Origin: Craterostigma plantagineum
Taxonomy: Eukaryota > Streptophyta > Magnoliopsida > Lamiales > Linderniaceae
Assembly (NCBI GenBank): GCA_027422505.1
Contig: JAPQWV010000050.1
Span: forward strand, 620,001 to 684,000
Direction: 5' to 3'
Length of the DNA stretch: 64,000 nt
Shown: one piece after another, positions 12,601 through 22,993 of the stretch
Numbering within the stretch: the stretch's first letter is position 1
Layout of the letters: every line of letters begins with the position of its first letter
Made by a program: the position numbers and the translations under genes
The notes under the pieces: model-generated
Seen by the model: the letters and a program-made list of their open reading frames with translations, nothing else
The model's database searches: none
What the model was told of the DNA's origin: nothing

Positions 12601-13086
12601 AGCTGCTTCCATGAAAGCAAACATAGTCATCTCCGAAGCACCGTCGTCCGAAACATAGACAGAGATCTTCTCCGTCGGATAATCATAGGCCATCACTGAC
12701 AAAGCTGTGCTGGCAACTCCCATGGGCGGTTCTTTGTACGGATCGGCCGTACATATAAACACATCCAAAGCTGGGAAATTTTCTGATTCTGTAATAATTT
12801 CGTCAAGGTTTTCAGGGTACGCTCGGCGGTGAATTGGGTTCATTCGAAAGGCTTGTGTGGTGGTCCACATGTAACCTAGGATTGTGTCGGAGAAGAGAAG
12901 TGCTAAGGTTGTGAGGATTGAGGTGAGGGTTTTGGGGCGGAATAAGAGTGCGTGGATGTGGTGGTAGAGGTGAGAGAGGAGTACTAAGAAGTAGACGGCG
13001 GCGAAGAGGCGGTTGAAGTGCCGGCGACGGAGGTGGAGGACGGTGTTGAGAGGTGGTGGCGCGCTGGTGGCGGCGGCGGTGGTCAT
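9643..13086 (-). CDS. Cellulose synthase-like G family glycosyltransferase, copy 2, intact
   Basis: Complete GT2 family CslG-type enzyme of 738 residues. Exons are 13086-12490, 11984-11832, 11752-11627, 11537-11091, 10617-10270 and 10188-9643, all joined at phase 0 with GT..AG borders and no internal stop. Domain order: two N-terminal membrane segments (about 28-70), DPYKEPP and YVSDDG (catalytic Asp, about 145-149), DCDMYSND with the DxD near 309-311, LVEDFYTGY (Asp about 452), QMKRW (490-494), then a hydrophobic C-terminus with several helices. This is the full D, DxD, ED, QxxRW set of an active processive-type glycosyltransferase, acting in Golgi or ER membranes. It is a tandem duplicate of the copy at 4489-8416 in the same orientation. 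CslG/CslM members include triterpenoid glucuronosyltransferases (CSyGT), but no triterpene synthase or P450 lies nearby, so the substrate is open. Confidence 0.92.
12085..12390. repeat. Inverted and direct short repeats in CslG copy 2 intron 1
   Basis: The intron holds repeated versions of ACTAAGTATGTATATAG followed by AACAAAAT (near 12178, 12230 and 12270) and an inverted version ATACATACTTAGTGACATAG near 12310-12330. The arrangement suggests a degenerate MITE or foldback insertion. The intron of copy 1 at the same place lacks it. Confidence 0.45.
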
Positions 13087-13140
13087 CTTTTTTAACTCTC
13101 AGTGGGGTAGTTTGTGACTAAGGTGTGTGCTGTGGGAGGT

Positions 13141-13150
13141 CTATTTATGA
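13141..13150 (-). promoter_or_regulatory. Candidate TATA box of CslG copy 2
   Basis: The minus strand reads TCATAAATAG about 55 nt upstream of the start codon at 13086. Position and sequence fit a plant TATA box with a short leader. The rest of 13151-14079 holds no gene that I can see. Confidence 0.4.
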
Positions 13151-14079
13151 TTATTCATTGCATTTCCTTTTGACTGAGTGTCCCTTTCTTTGATTATTAT
13201 AGTTGTAGCACAACAAAAGAATATAAACTTCGATCTCTCTTTGGTTACGAATCAGATTAGTATACAGACAGCGTACTAAACTAGCTATGTTATTTTATTC
13301 CAAGTTAGTTAGAAGAACATCGTTTTTCAACACTGAAGTGTGTCGTAACAAGAGGAGATGATGAATTTTGAGGATAACTCAAAGCATATAAAACACTACA
13401 AGATAATATCCCAATCATCGTCCAAATAATAAAATTGCATAACGACAAACGTCAATTAAAAATATCATCGAGCTATATGTTGGTGGATGTAAATTTTCAT
13501 ATAATAAATTGCTTGTCCACATATACGTGTGTGATCATGATAGCCTTGGAATTTACTTTCACCGTGACTCTCAAAGTCAACATTGATGCCCTTGACTATT
13601 TAAGCTAACTGATGTTTTACGTTGGCTTGGCATAGAAATCGCCTTCGCATATATTATTACAAGACAATTACTGGATTTAAGTTTGATAAACATATAATAA
13701 AATAATATACACGCATAATTTGAATTTGAAAGACAAGCAGACTTGTGTTTCGTGCAGTAACAAGGAAGATCTGCGAGCCTTTAGAAGATGGCTCGCTCAA
13801 TGCAGAGAACAACAGACAGAAGTTGCTCAGACAGCATCTTGCAATAAAAGCATTGAGGAAGAAATTATACTACAGATCAAGTACTGTCTCATGAACAAAG
13901 GCCTAGAGATATCCTAACCGCAAAACATAAGACTACGTCAAAATGTTCCGAGAATCAGTACTCGAAAACACACGAACCATAGCAAGGTTTCATGGAAATA
14001 GATATAAAGAGTTCATAACTATTCACAAGAGAAGACAATCCACTTCAAGTGAAGTAGCTCTAATTCATCTTTTGAGCTC

Positions 14080-15335
14080 TCACCTAGATTCCATTTTCTT
14101 GATGGCCTTTTCTATATCGGGTATGCTGCTCTTAAACACCGCCCACTGCTCTGGCGTCAAGTTCATACCTGCAAATCACCATGTGTTTTTCCAAATTCTC
14201 ACAGACCACGAAGAAAAAAGTACGGATTGCTGGAATTAGCGTAGATTTAATGACCTTAACACTGATTTAAAATGCAGTCACATAGTTGCCCAATATATGG
14301 ATATAATGGGATTAGTCTTTAACCCAGAGATAAGAACAGCAATAAGAGCATGAGTAACGCCTTGAGGAGCCGTTCTTTGATGTTATTAGCACAGATACGG
14401 TTTTCTAGAACTCAGAATTAACTTTTCTTATTCATAGAATTTCAACTACATAAAAGAAACAACATGACACATGAGGTAATTAAGATATCCATAATCAGAT
14501 GGATATATGCATATGGAAAGCAGAAAACCATCATCATATAACAGTATAAAACGCGCAGAAACTACAAGATTGTTCATCACACAACCACAATATAGCGCAG
14601 TTCTATAGTTACGCATCATCATCATCATCATCATCATTCGAAATTCAAACGTTCAAATATATGTACCTTTAGCTGATGGAAGCTCTTTGCCATCTTTTTG
14701 GTAGAACTCCCTAATGGACACATACTTCTTCCCTCGAAATTCTGTCAGCGTCACCCTTCTCTTGTCCGAAAGCTATATGAACAGGAAAGAGAACGAAAAA
14801 CATCAAAGCACCATCGGAAAAGGTTGGGTTTTTGAAACAACTAACAAAGGACGAATTGCGATAAAACGAAGAAGCATGCTGATAAAGAAAAATAAACATC
14901 AAATTCGTATCCTCTGAAACAAATCTTATCACAGCACTGGCATTTCCTCAAACGATTACAAGGCTTCCATGGATTTGGCGCTACTTGAGCTCAATCGGAA
15001 TCTCACAGCACATTAACCTCACAGTCACATATACAAATCTACCAGACCCTAATCAACTTTCAAAGCCAAAAACACCACAAAGAAGGCATAGAAAAAATAG
15101 AAATCAAAATCAATTAACAAAAGCTGCAACGAATTAAAATCGAATCGCTTACGCGGCAAATGATAAGGCCGCCCTCATCGTCGTACTCCCTTTCGCCTCT
15201 CTTCACGCCCTTCCCCTTTTCCTCCTCTTCCTCTTCTTCCCCTTGTTCTTGCTCCTCCGTCGTCACGTCCATGTCCGAAGTCTTCAGTATTTCCACGACG
15301 GTTTCTTCGATCTTATTGCACGTTTCGAGGTCCAT
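14080..15335 (-). CDS. KELP: KELP-like PC4/p15 transcriptional coactivator, short form
   Basis: Nuclear single-stranded-DNA-binding coactivator of the PC4/Sub1 family. Three exons, 15335-15153, 14772-14667 and 14168-14080, give 125 residues. The N-terminus has the start of the KELP DEK_C-like region ([20 protein letters not shown]), then a Glu/Lys-rich acidic linker, then [10 protein letters not shown] joined across intron 1 to [32 protein letters not shown] and GMNLTPEQW, the PC4 core. An upstream Met eight codons earlier is possible but 15335 matches the family. Known KELP proteins are about 165 residues. This copy lacks roughly 40 residues that normally follow TSDMD, so the N-terminal regulatory domain is half gone while the DNA-binding core is complete. 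The exon reads through in frame, so this is an internal deletion and not a splice error. Confidence 0.85.
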
Positions 15336-15940
15336 TTTTTTACTTGATTTGGAGAGCAAAAACAGAAAATGACGGTGGTGTTTACTGTTTTGTCTAGACA
15401 GGGTTTATTACGTATTATATATGCCCTAAAATATTACTGCAAATTACATATTAGTCCTTTGGTTTTTTGGGATCCGTTTTGGTCCGTTAATTACTCCAGA
15501 TTTAGAATTGAGCCCTTTTTGCTCACAACTCTCTCTGATGGGCCATTAGTTTTAGTTTGCAGAAATTCAAACGAATGAATTTATGTTCTTATAGCCCAAA
15601 CCAACACGTGCGTTGAGCAAAAAGTCAACACGATGCTTAAAGTCAACCCTGAAAGAAAAGGACGAATTTTTTAAGGAAGTCATGTGGTGTGGGAGCACTT
15701 CTTATTATTAAGTGCTTATTAATTATATTTGAAACTTTTTATTTATCAATATAATACTATTGTATCTATATTTATGTTTGTAAATGGTTCAATGTATCTT
15801 TTCATTATCTCATCATAATTTTTGTATTAAATATAATTGAAGTACATCTTAATATGATAAATTAGAATTTAATCTTGAATGTTAAATATGACTGCAAATT
15901 GAATTTCAATAATTATACGCTTTTGTTTTACCAATCCACT
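15336..15940. other. Spacer upstream of the KELP-like gene
   Basis: AT-rich sequence containing the promoter of the KELP-like gene. No coding similarity or clear TATA element was found. Confidence 0.4.
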
Positions 15941-15976
15941 GTTGGTTGATTGCCGTTATTTTTGTTCGGATGCTAA

Positions 15977-17232
15977 CAGATGTGGGAAAACCTGAGGATT
16001 ACCAAGACGCAATTTATGTTGACGACAAGAATGAGTCGATGAAAGCTATAGTGAAAGAGAATCGATCTCTTCATGATAATCACACTTATGATTTGTAGAG
16101 CTACCTCGAGGAAATAAAGCTCTCAAGAATCGATGGGTTTATCGACTGTGATTGACGAAAATAATTCTAACCACGATCCTATACAGAGCTCGGTTGGTTG
16201 TAGAAGGCTTCGGTCAGAAGAAAGGGATTGGCTTTGAAGATATATTCTCACCGACGGTGAAGATGTCCTCGATCCGAGTTGCTCTTGGTGGCGGCAAGCT
16301 TGAACTTGGAGATTGAGCAACTCGACGTAAAGACTGCATTTCTTCATGTTGACTTTGAAGAGACATGTATATGGAGCAGCCCAATGGATTCAAAGCCAAG
16401 GGAAAAGAGCAACTCGTTTGCAAGTTGAAGAAGAGTTTGTATGCCTTGAAACAAGCTCCACGACAATGGTACAAGAAGTTTGATTCCTTTATGACCAATC
16501 ACGGGGTACACTAGAACCTCGTCGGATCATTGTGTATTCGTCAAGAGGTACTCTGATGACGACTTTATTATTCTTCTCTTGTACGTTGACGACATGTTGA
16601 TCATCGCCCATGATACTAGCAAGATTGCGGCGTTAAAGAGAGAGTTGAGCAAGGCTTTTGCGATGAAGGACTTGGGAGCGGCGAAGAAAATACTTGGCAT
16701 GAAGATTTCTCGTGACAGGAAAAATCGGAAGCTATGGTTATCTCAAGAAGACTACATTGAGAAAGTTCTCCAGAGATTTCACATGAGTAAAGCCAAGACG
16801 GTTTGTTCTCCACTTGCAGGTCATTTCAAATTGTCATCTGAGAAATGCCCGAAAAATGAGAAAGAAAAGACCGACATGAGCAGATTTCCTTATCAGTCTG
16901 CGGTCGATAGTTTGACATATGCTATGGTTTGTACTCGACCCGATATTGCCCATGGCCTTGGTGTCGTTAGCCGTTTTCTCTCTAGTCCGGAAAAGAGCAC
17001 TGGGAAGCCGTAAAGTGGATATTGAGATATCTCAGGGGGACTCCAAGACGTACTTGTGTTTTGGCAGCGGAGAGCCTTTGTTAGTTGGATATACTGATTC
17101 AGACATGGCAGGTGATATTGACTCCAAAAAATCTATTTCAGGTTTCATGACTTTTGCAGTGGGAGCTGTGTCATGGCAGTCGAATTTGCAGAAGTGTGCT
17201 GCGCTATCCACCACAGAAGCCGAGTACTCGTA
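15977..17232 (+). pseudogene. Copia reverse transcriptase / start of RNase H, broken
   Basis: The Ty1/copia pol C-terminal half is readable in several frames: the start of the RT domain at about 15990-16120, a second block at 16310-16500, then 16579-17013 with the catalytic YVDDMLI motif and MKDLGAAKKILGM. It continues in another frame through VGYTDSDMAGD to the RNase H motif STTEAEY at 17220-17232. Frameshifts near 16350, 16510 and 17005 and internal stops make it non-functional. The frame is cut at TEAEYS by the insertion that follows. Confidence 0.8.
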
Positions 17233-18299
17233 AGTTATTAGGGGCCAATAAATTTGCATTTGTGAACTACGCCACTAAATAGATTGCACGCTTGTTTTAT
17301 ATGACGATATGAAATGTCTGTGCGCTAATTATATGCTTAAGTGATTTTATGAATTTGGTGCATTTATTAACTATGTGATTTTATTAATTTCGTGAATTAA
17401 TTACGTGCCCGCATGATTATGTGAATGTTGGTACATTAATTTCGTGCATACGTGACGTTATTTATCTTGTAAATCAAATTATGTGACTATGCGATGTTGT
17501 GATGTGCTAAGTTAACTGCATGCTACTAAGAATACTAACTTGGAAGAAATTGAGTTGGACATAGAAATAATTTTCGTATAAGAAATATGATTTTGGTAGG
17601 GAAACTGTCGATAGAAGCTAGATGTGAGAAATTAATATATTCCAAACATAATAATTGTATTTGGGGCTAGATGTAAACCCAAACTTAGGCCCAAGATGAT
17701 GTATAAATTTGGTTCCATGTTAGTGAGAAATTCAACAAATTATAAATGTCCAAGGCCCAAATAAAACCTTAACAAAGGCCCAACATTCTTAAAGATTTTT
17801 TTGAACAATGCTCCTTAAATTAAGGAAGTCCCACGCCACTTCATGTCCCATCAACATACTTTAATACCCATCCAAGGAAAGGGAAGATATTTTTACACCA
17901 TAAGAAACATTCGATCACTTGGAGAAGTCGAACAGAAATCAAATCTAAGCTTGGAGGAAGGTATAATTCTTCATGACTATGATTTTATTCGTATCTCAAC
18001 GTATTCTAGGTATATTAGACATAAAGGCTAAAAACGATAAGGATAAATACAAGTCTCTTTCGGGAGTTTTGAAAATCCTTAGAAATTCCAATAATCACGT
18101 TTTAAGGAGCTTAAATTCTAGTAACTGTAATTTCCATACCATGATTCTATGTTTTATCCAAGTAGTAGCGAGCCCTAAGGACTTGAAGTACGAAGATCAG
18201 ATTGTGCCGTGTTAGTATCAAGGACTTTAGGGTTTTGATTAGATTTCTTATGATCTTCATCGAGTTCTTGAGAAAAAGAGGGTAGTTTGATCGATTAAG

Positions 18300-19100
18300 G
18301 TAGGGTTTGCGAATCGAAAACATGTTTTTGGCACAAAGAGTTCGCGAAATACGAACTTCGCGAACTCTGAATTTGCGAACCTTTAGTAAGAGAGGTTTGC
18401 AAACTCCCCGGGCATCATTTGCATGGGTTTGCAAACGATTAATTTCACGAAACTCAACTTCACGAATTGATGGTTAGGGATTCGCGAAACGTGTGGGGAA
18501 GGGCTAGACTTCGCGAAGTGGGAGTTTGACGAACTCTAGGCTTTTAGAACGAGTTTCGCGAATTGGGACACGGAGGTTGGCGAATTGAGGAACAAAGGAG
18601 AGTTCGGCGAATCCATGGGAGAATGGCGAATCAAGGTTGGTGAATCCACTGAGGATGGCGAACCCATATACTTCGCGAGTCGCGACCACTTGGCGAACCC
18701 TTAGGAACTTTGCGAATACATTTGGTGAAGTCGGGCATTCCATGAATTATGCGAGTCACTTCGCGAAATAGGAGGATTAGCGAAATTTTAGAGATACTTT
18801 TGACTTCGCGAATTATGAAATAAGGGTTTCACACATGAGTTCGCAAAGTGTAGTCTTCACGAATTCCATAAACTTCACGAATCAGGAGAGAATTGCAAAT
18901 CGATCACTTAGCGAATTCAGACCTTAGTGAACCCTAGGTTTAGAAATACAATTCGCGAACTAGGGTAGGATATTAGGCGAATTAGACCAACTTTGGCGAA
19001 TTAAGAGTTCGCGAACCATACTTAATAAATTTTGAAACTTCACGAGTTCTAAGTCTAAATTAGTTCGCGACCTAATTATATTTTACGAATTAGGGTCTTC
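18300..19100. repeat. Dispersed TTCGCGAA palindrome cluster
   Basis: The 8-bp palindrome TTCGCGAA, or a one-base variant such as TTGCGAA or TTCACGAA, recurs every 15-60 bp over about 800 bp, with at least nine exact or near-exact CGCGAA copies. Spacing is irregular, so it is not a simple tandem repeat. It lies inside the LTR-like insertion. Confidence 0.8.
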
Positions 19101-19599
19101 CACGAATTTAAGTTAACAATCACTTTTCAAATGCAACATTAGAAAGAATATTTCGACACTTAGAAATTTTGAGAACTTAGCTAACTTAGATAAATTAAAT
19201 AGCTGACTCAGATTAATCTTTTATGCCTAAGGTCGACACTTAGGAAAATCACCGGGTCAGTAGCTTTAGTCGACGGACGACAGGTAAGTAGGAACTCATC
19301 TACGACACATAACCTATTCTACGTGCCTACATGTGTGACTATGTGCTTTGGTGATTATATGTTTATGTGAAATAATTACATGGTCTAGCATAAGTTACAT
19401 GTGCATATTCATGAGCATGCATGATACACTCGGGGTAGTACGAGTCGGGTATACATAGAAGGTATCGTGGAAGGCGATGGATAACTGCCGATGTGGGTAG
19501 TTGATGTCGGCTCACAGTTGAGTCATAGTTGACTTCTATGGCACCAGGACGGCGTACAACGTCGTCCATCATTATGACGAGGCAGGAGGAGCAACCCAA

Positions 19600-19800
19600 G
19601 AAGGAGCGACCTATCTATGCTAGCGTAGGCTAACTGGCGTAGGCAACTGCCCTGTTGGCGGAAGGAGCGACCTGGAAGGAGCGACCTAGGGGGAATCCTA
19701 GCGTAGAATACCAGCGTAGGCTACCGTATGACGGCGGGGACGACCTGGGAAGGAGCGACTTAGGGAAATCTAGCGTAGGCTACCATGCGTAGGTCACTGT
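19600..19800. repeat. Interleaved GGAGCGACCT and TAGCGTAGGCTACC repeats
   Basis: Two short motifs alternate: AAGGAGCGACCT (three or more copies) and (C/T)AGCGTAGGCTA (four variants). The block sits in the LTR-like insertion just before the hAT MITE. Confidence 0.7.
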
Positions 19801-19964
19801 CACATTTATGTTATGGATATTGAGCTCTTATGGTGCATAGTAAGTTGGCCGAGGGCCCTGAGTGGTACGAGTACGGTCACTAGGTGCATCAGTGTGGATC
19901 GCCTTAGCAGAATATTGAGTGCATTGGCGTAGATTGCCTTTGCGGGGAAAGGGACACGTGCATC

Positions 19965-20629
19965 TAGGTGTGTTCAAAATAACCGGAAAACGGAAAAAAC
20001 CGACCGAACCGTAAAGAACCGAACCGAAAAAACCGGAACCGAAAGAAACCGAACCGAATTGTAAAAAACCGAACCGAACCAAATTAAAATGGTTCGGATA
20101 TCGGATTAAGCATATGTAAAACCGAAAAAACCGAAAAAACGAATTGGAATTATCATACTACATTAAAAATAGAAAAAATTATCACAAATCATTTGTTTTT
20201 CTCCCATAACGTAAACAAAACAGTAAATATAATTTCATTGGTATACGTTTTTCCATTTTTAGTTGAATGTTTTCCTCACCAGTCAAATACTATTTTCTCC
20301 CACATAGTATCTTGAGATGAATGTTATTATATTTGGTTTGATTTTGTTCAATTTTCATGTTTTTTTTCGGACCTTTGAATTATTTACTATATGTCACATT
20401 TCATATTCTTCTTTGTTTTTTAATACCATAAATTGTTCTGTAATTTTCAGCTTCATAATATTTTTTTTTGATATTAAATTCCTAACCGAAAACCGAACCG
20501 AATTATAAAAAAACCGAACCGAACCAAATTAAAACGGTTCGGATATCGAATTAAGCATACGCAAACCGAAAACCGAAAACCGAACCGAATTTTGAAAAAA
20601 CCAGACCGAACCGACCGATGAACACCCTA
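19965..20629. mobile_element. hAT-type MITE with CCGAACCGAA arrays
   Basis: Ends are TAGGTGTGTTCA on the left and TGAACACCCTA on the right. It is flanked by an exact 8-bp duplication CGTGCATC (19957-19964 and 20630-20637), the target size of hAT transposons. Both subterminal regions are packed with AACCGAACCGAA-like repeats and contain GGTTCGGATATCG. The interior is AT-rich with no transposase. Confidence 0.88.
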
Positions 20630-20989
20630 CGTGCATCCATGCATAGTTTCTGCTTACTGAGCCACGGCGGCTCACCCTTTTATGTTATGTGTCGTAGGTA
20701 CTAGCGACCACGGGACGTGATCGCATTTTGAAGGCAAGGCCGATCTTTTGAAGCTTCGCGCTGCTTTTGGGGGTGGTCGTGTGTGTATGGATGACGACCT
20801 GTAAGGCCGGGCGCATAGGAACGTTTTGATGTGCCGTCACATATCACCCGTGTAATTAGATTACGTGTGTAACTTAGGAATTGACATTATTCTTTTGACG
20901 TGTACATAACAACGTTCCATTACATAAATGGAAAGAAAAATTTTATACGAAATTTTCGGTATTATTCCCAATCACAACGCCGTAGGCGT

Positions 20990-21289
20990 ACGCTAGAATA
21001 GGTAGGATGGGGAGCGGGTCTGACAACTTGAGCTACGGCAGGACAAGTATGTCGTATATAGCGATAGTCAGAGTGCTATCCACCTCTCCAAGAACTCGTC
21101 ATTCCATTCGAGATCCAAGCATATTGACGTCAGATACCATTGGGTTCGAGATGTGCTCGAGTCGAAGCAACTGCATTCGGCGAAGGTACACACGAGCGAG
21201 AACGGATCAGATATGTTGACGAAGATTTTGCCGAAGAAAAAGCTCAAGAGCTGTCGGTGGAAAGCGAGCTTGCTTGAGCCCACCGTATG
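20990..21289 (+). pseudogene. C-terminal end of copia RNase H
   Basis: This continues the RNase H domain interrupted at 17232. The frame from about 21040 reads KYVVYSDSQSAIHLSKN, then SKHIDVRYHWVRDVLE and the VHTSENGSDMLTKILP tail, typical of the end of Ty1/copia pol, with a stop at 21287-21289. The first 40-50 bases are frameshifted. The piece is an orphan because of the upstream insertion. Confidence 0.8.
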
Positions 21290-21649
21290 AGCCGGAGGAG
21301 GAGTTTATTGGATTCGGCCCGTATGGTGGGTGACCCAAATTACATGTATATAGCTATAAAAAACATACTAACACACGCGCACATAGCGACGAGCAGAGGA
21401 GAAAAAAGGGAGAAAAGGAAGAAAAGTAGGAGAGAAAAAGCTTCGATCCGAATGATCCGGTGCTCGGATTTTGCCGAAATTTCAGACGAAGAGTCACCTC
21501 GACGTGCTCTACGCATCCACCGTTTCAGATTGTTCGGGTTTTCCACGTTAAAAGTTGACGTGTTATTTTTCGCTTTCGTCGTTGGTTGATTGCCGTTATT
21601 TTTGTTCGTGATTTCGACAACCCCAGCATCCACTTGGTTATAACTCAAT

Positions 21650-22384
21650 TCTACTTAAAATGTGATAGTGTTCGTCCTACAAAATACACTACCCATGTTT
21701 GTACACAAACCCAGGTATAACTTAAATTATATGTCCTGTGTCACGATCAGTTTATAGACAATTTGATAGGCAAGATAAATCCTTATCATAATACAGAGCT
21801 ACTTCAAATTTAAAAAACATTAAAACATTACTATAAAATATGTGTGGCTAAGACTATACGATTTTTAGAAATGTGGAGAACAAATCAATCAAATTGCACC
21901 CTCAGAGACCTTATATGCCTGTTAATGCAATATTATCCATTGATAATTAATAATCCTAATTGCTCCACCTCGTCCGCCTTAAATTAATAAATTTTCCTAC
22001 TATACAAAACAATTATTTGGCAACAAGTCGGCATAAACAAGAATATTATAACGCGCTAGTGCAACTTCGTCTCTCCTTTCCTTATTATTCCTCCTATATT
22101 ATATTGTTGTCCTAATAAATCACACCTCAATAAACAGTGGGAGAGCAGCGATGTCAAAGTCAGAGGTCGTTAATGGCGGTCTTCAGTTAGTAATTGCATA
22201 GTCGCACAAATCTCGTCGGTACACTTTCTTAAAAATAAGAAAACAGAACCAAAGGAAAAGGAAGAAGAAAAGATTATTGTTTCTTTTGATTTGATGATCA
22301 AGGATAAAATCACGAATGACCGTTGCAAGCAATAGTGTCGACAAAGTCAGCGCCATTTATTTGCCTACTATCAATAATACTATC

Positions 22385-22423
<39 letters not shown>

Positions 22424-22492
22424 TCGTAGAGTATTCCACAGCCTGGTGAAAGATAACGCCTGCAGCAGAACAAGACCAACTGAACTGGTGGA

Positions 22493-22543
<51 letters not shown>

Positions 22544-22993
22544 CTTGATTTCAAGGTATATCATAGCATAATATGGCAGATATGTGTTACGAACTTACTA
22601 TTAAGTCTATATCGTATGTGTATCCCATCTGTGTGTAAAGGAAAAATGGGTTGACAAGATCAATATGTAAGAATCTTTACGACGACGATTATTATCAATT
22701 CTTTTTTATATTATCGTTAATCTTGAATAATGTTCTTCTAATCAGTGCATGTTTGGATCGAACTGAGTTATTACTTTCATCATAAGTTTAATGGTTTTAA
22801 ATTGCACTAAAAACTGGTTTGCTGTGAAAGCGCGTTGTTCTTGTTGTCGTTCCATCTCTTGTCGGAGGAACAAACACCCCCTTTCATTTTATTTCATGTA
22901 ATAATAAGATTTCAGTTCAGAGATCTCAAAAAGAGAATACAATAATTACACATATTGTTCTTTTCTGTTGTTCTATTTCATACAGTATAGATT
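21650..22993. other. Spacer upstream of the CBL gene with two microsatellites
   Basis: AT-rich DNA with a (TA)n tract at about 22395-22418 and a (TC)n tract at about 22494-22541. No gene is seen. The CBL promoter and leader should lie in the right part, but no TATA box is convincing. Confidence 0.6.

Larger units (their letters stand above)
17233..20985. mobile_element. Large LTR-like insertion within the copia element
   Basis: About 3.7 kb separates the two halves of the copia RNase H sequence, so it was inserted into that element. It has no coding similarity that I can see. It holds a stretch of short CpG-rich repeats (18300-19100), a repeated GGAGCGACCT / TAGCGTAGGCTACC zone (19600-19800), and promoter- or UTR-like sequence near the right end. 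This looks like the long LTR of a Ty3/gypsy-type retroelement, possibly a solo LTR, but TG..CA ends and a clean 5-bp target duplication could not be identified, so class and exact borders are uncertain. Confidence 0.45.
15941..21650 (+). mobile_element. Decayed Ty1/copia element, 5'-deleted and split by an insertion
   Basis: The 28 bp at 15941-15968 recurs exactly at 21581-21608, the latter lying in the sequence after the pol stop, so these are probably remnants of the two LTRs. The left LTR remnant runs straight into reverse-transcriptase sequence: the rest of the 5' LTR, primer site, gag, protease and integrase are deleted. Pol sequence runs to 17232 and resumes at about 20990. The right LTR probably spans roughly 21300-21640; its exact ends could not be fixed. 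Confidence 0.7.

Noticed and set aside
4489..15335. Triterpenoid or saponin biosynthetic gene cluster
   Set aside because: Only the CslG pair fits. No oxidosqualene cyclase, P450, UGT or acyltransferase is present in the window.
15160..15372. Plus-strand serine-rich frame
   Set aside because: Antisense shadow of the Glu/Lys-rich linker of the KELP-like gene.
18300..19100. CRISPR-like or satellite array
   Set aside because: The TTCGCGAA units are short palindromes at irregular spacing with no constant spacer length, and the DNA is plant nuclear.
20317..20508. 63-codon plus-strand frame in the hAT MITE
   Set aside because: Phe/Ile-rich translation of the AT-rich MITE core with no motif.
22310..22571. 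Frames rich in Arg-Glu or Leu-Ser repeats
   Set aside because: Translations of the (TC)n and (TA)n microsatellites.
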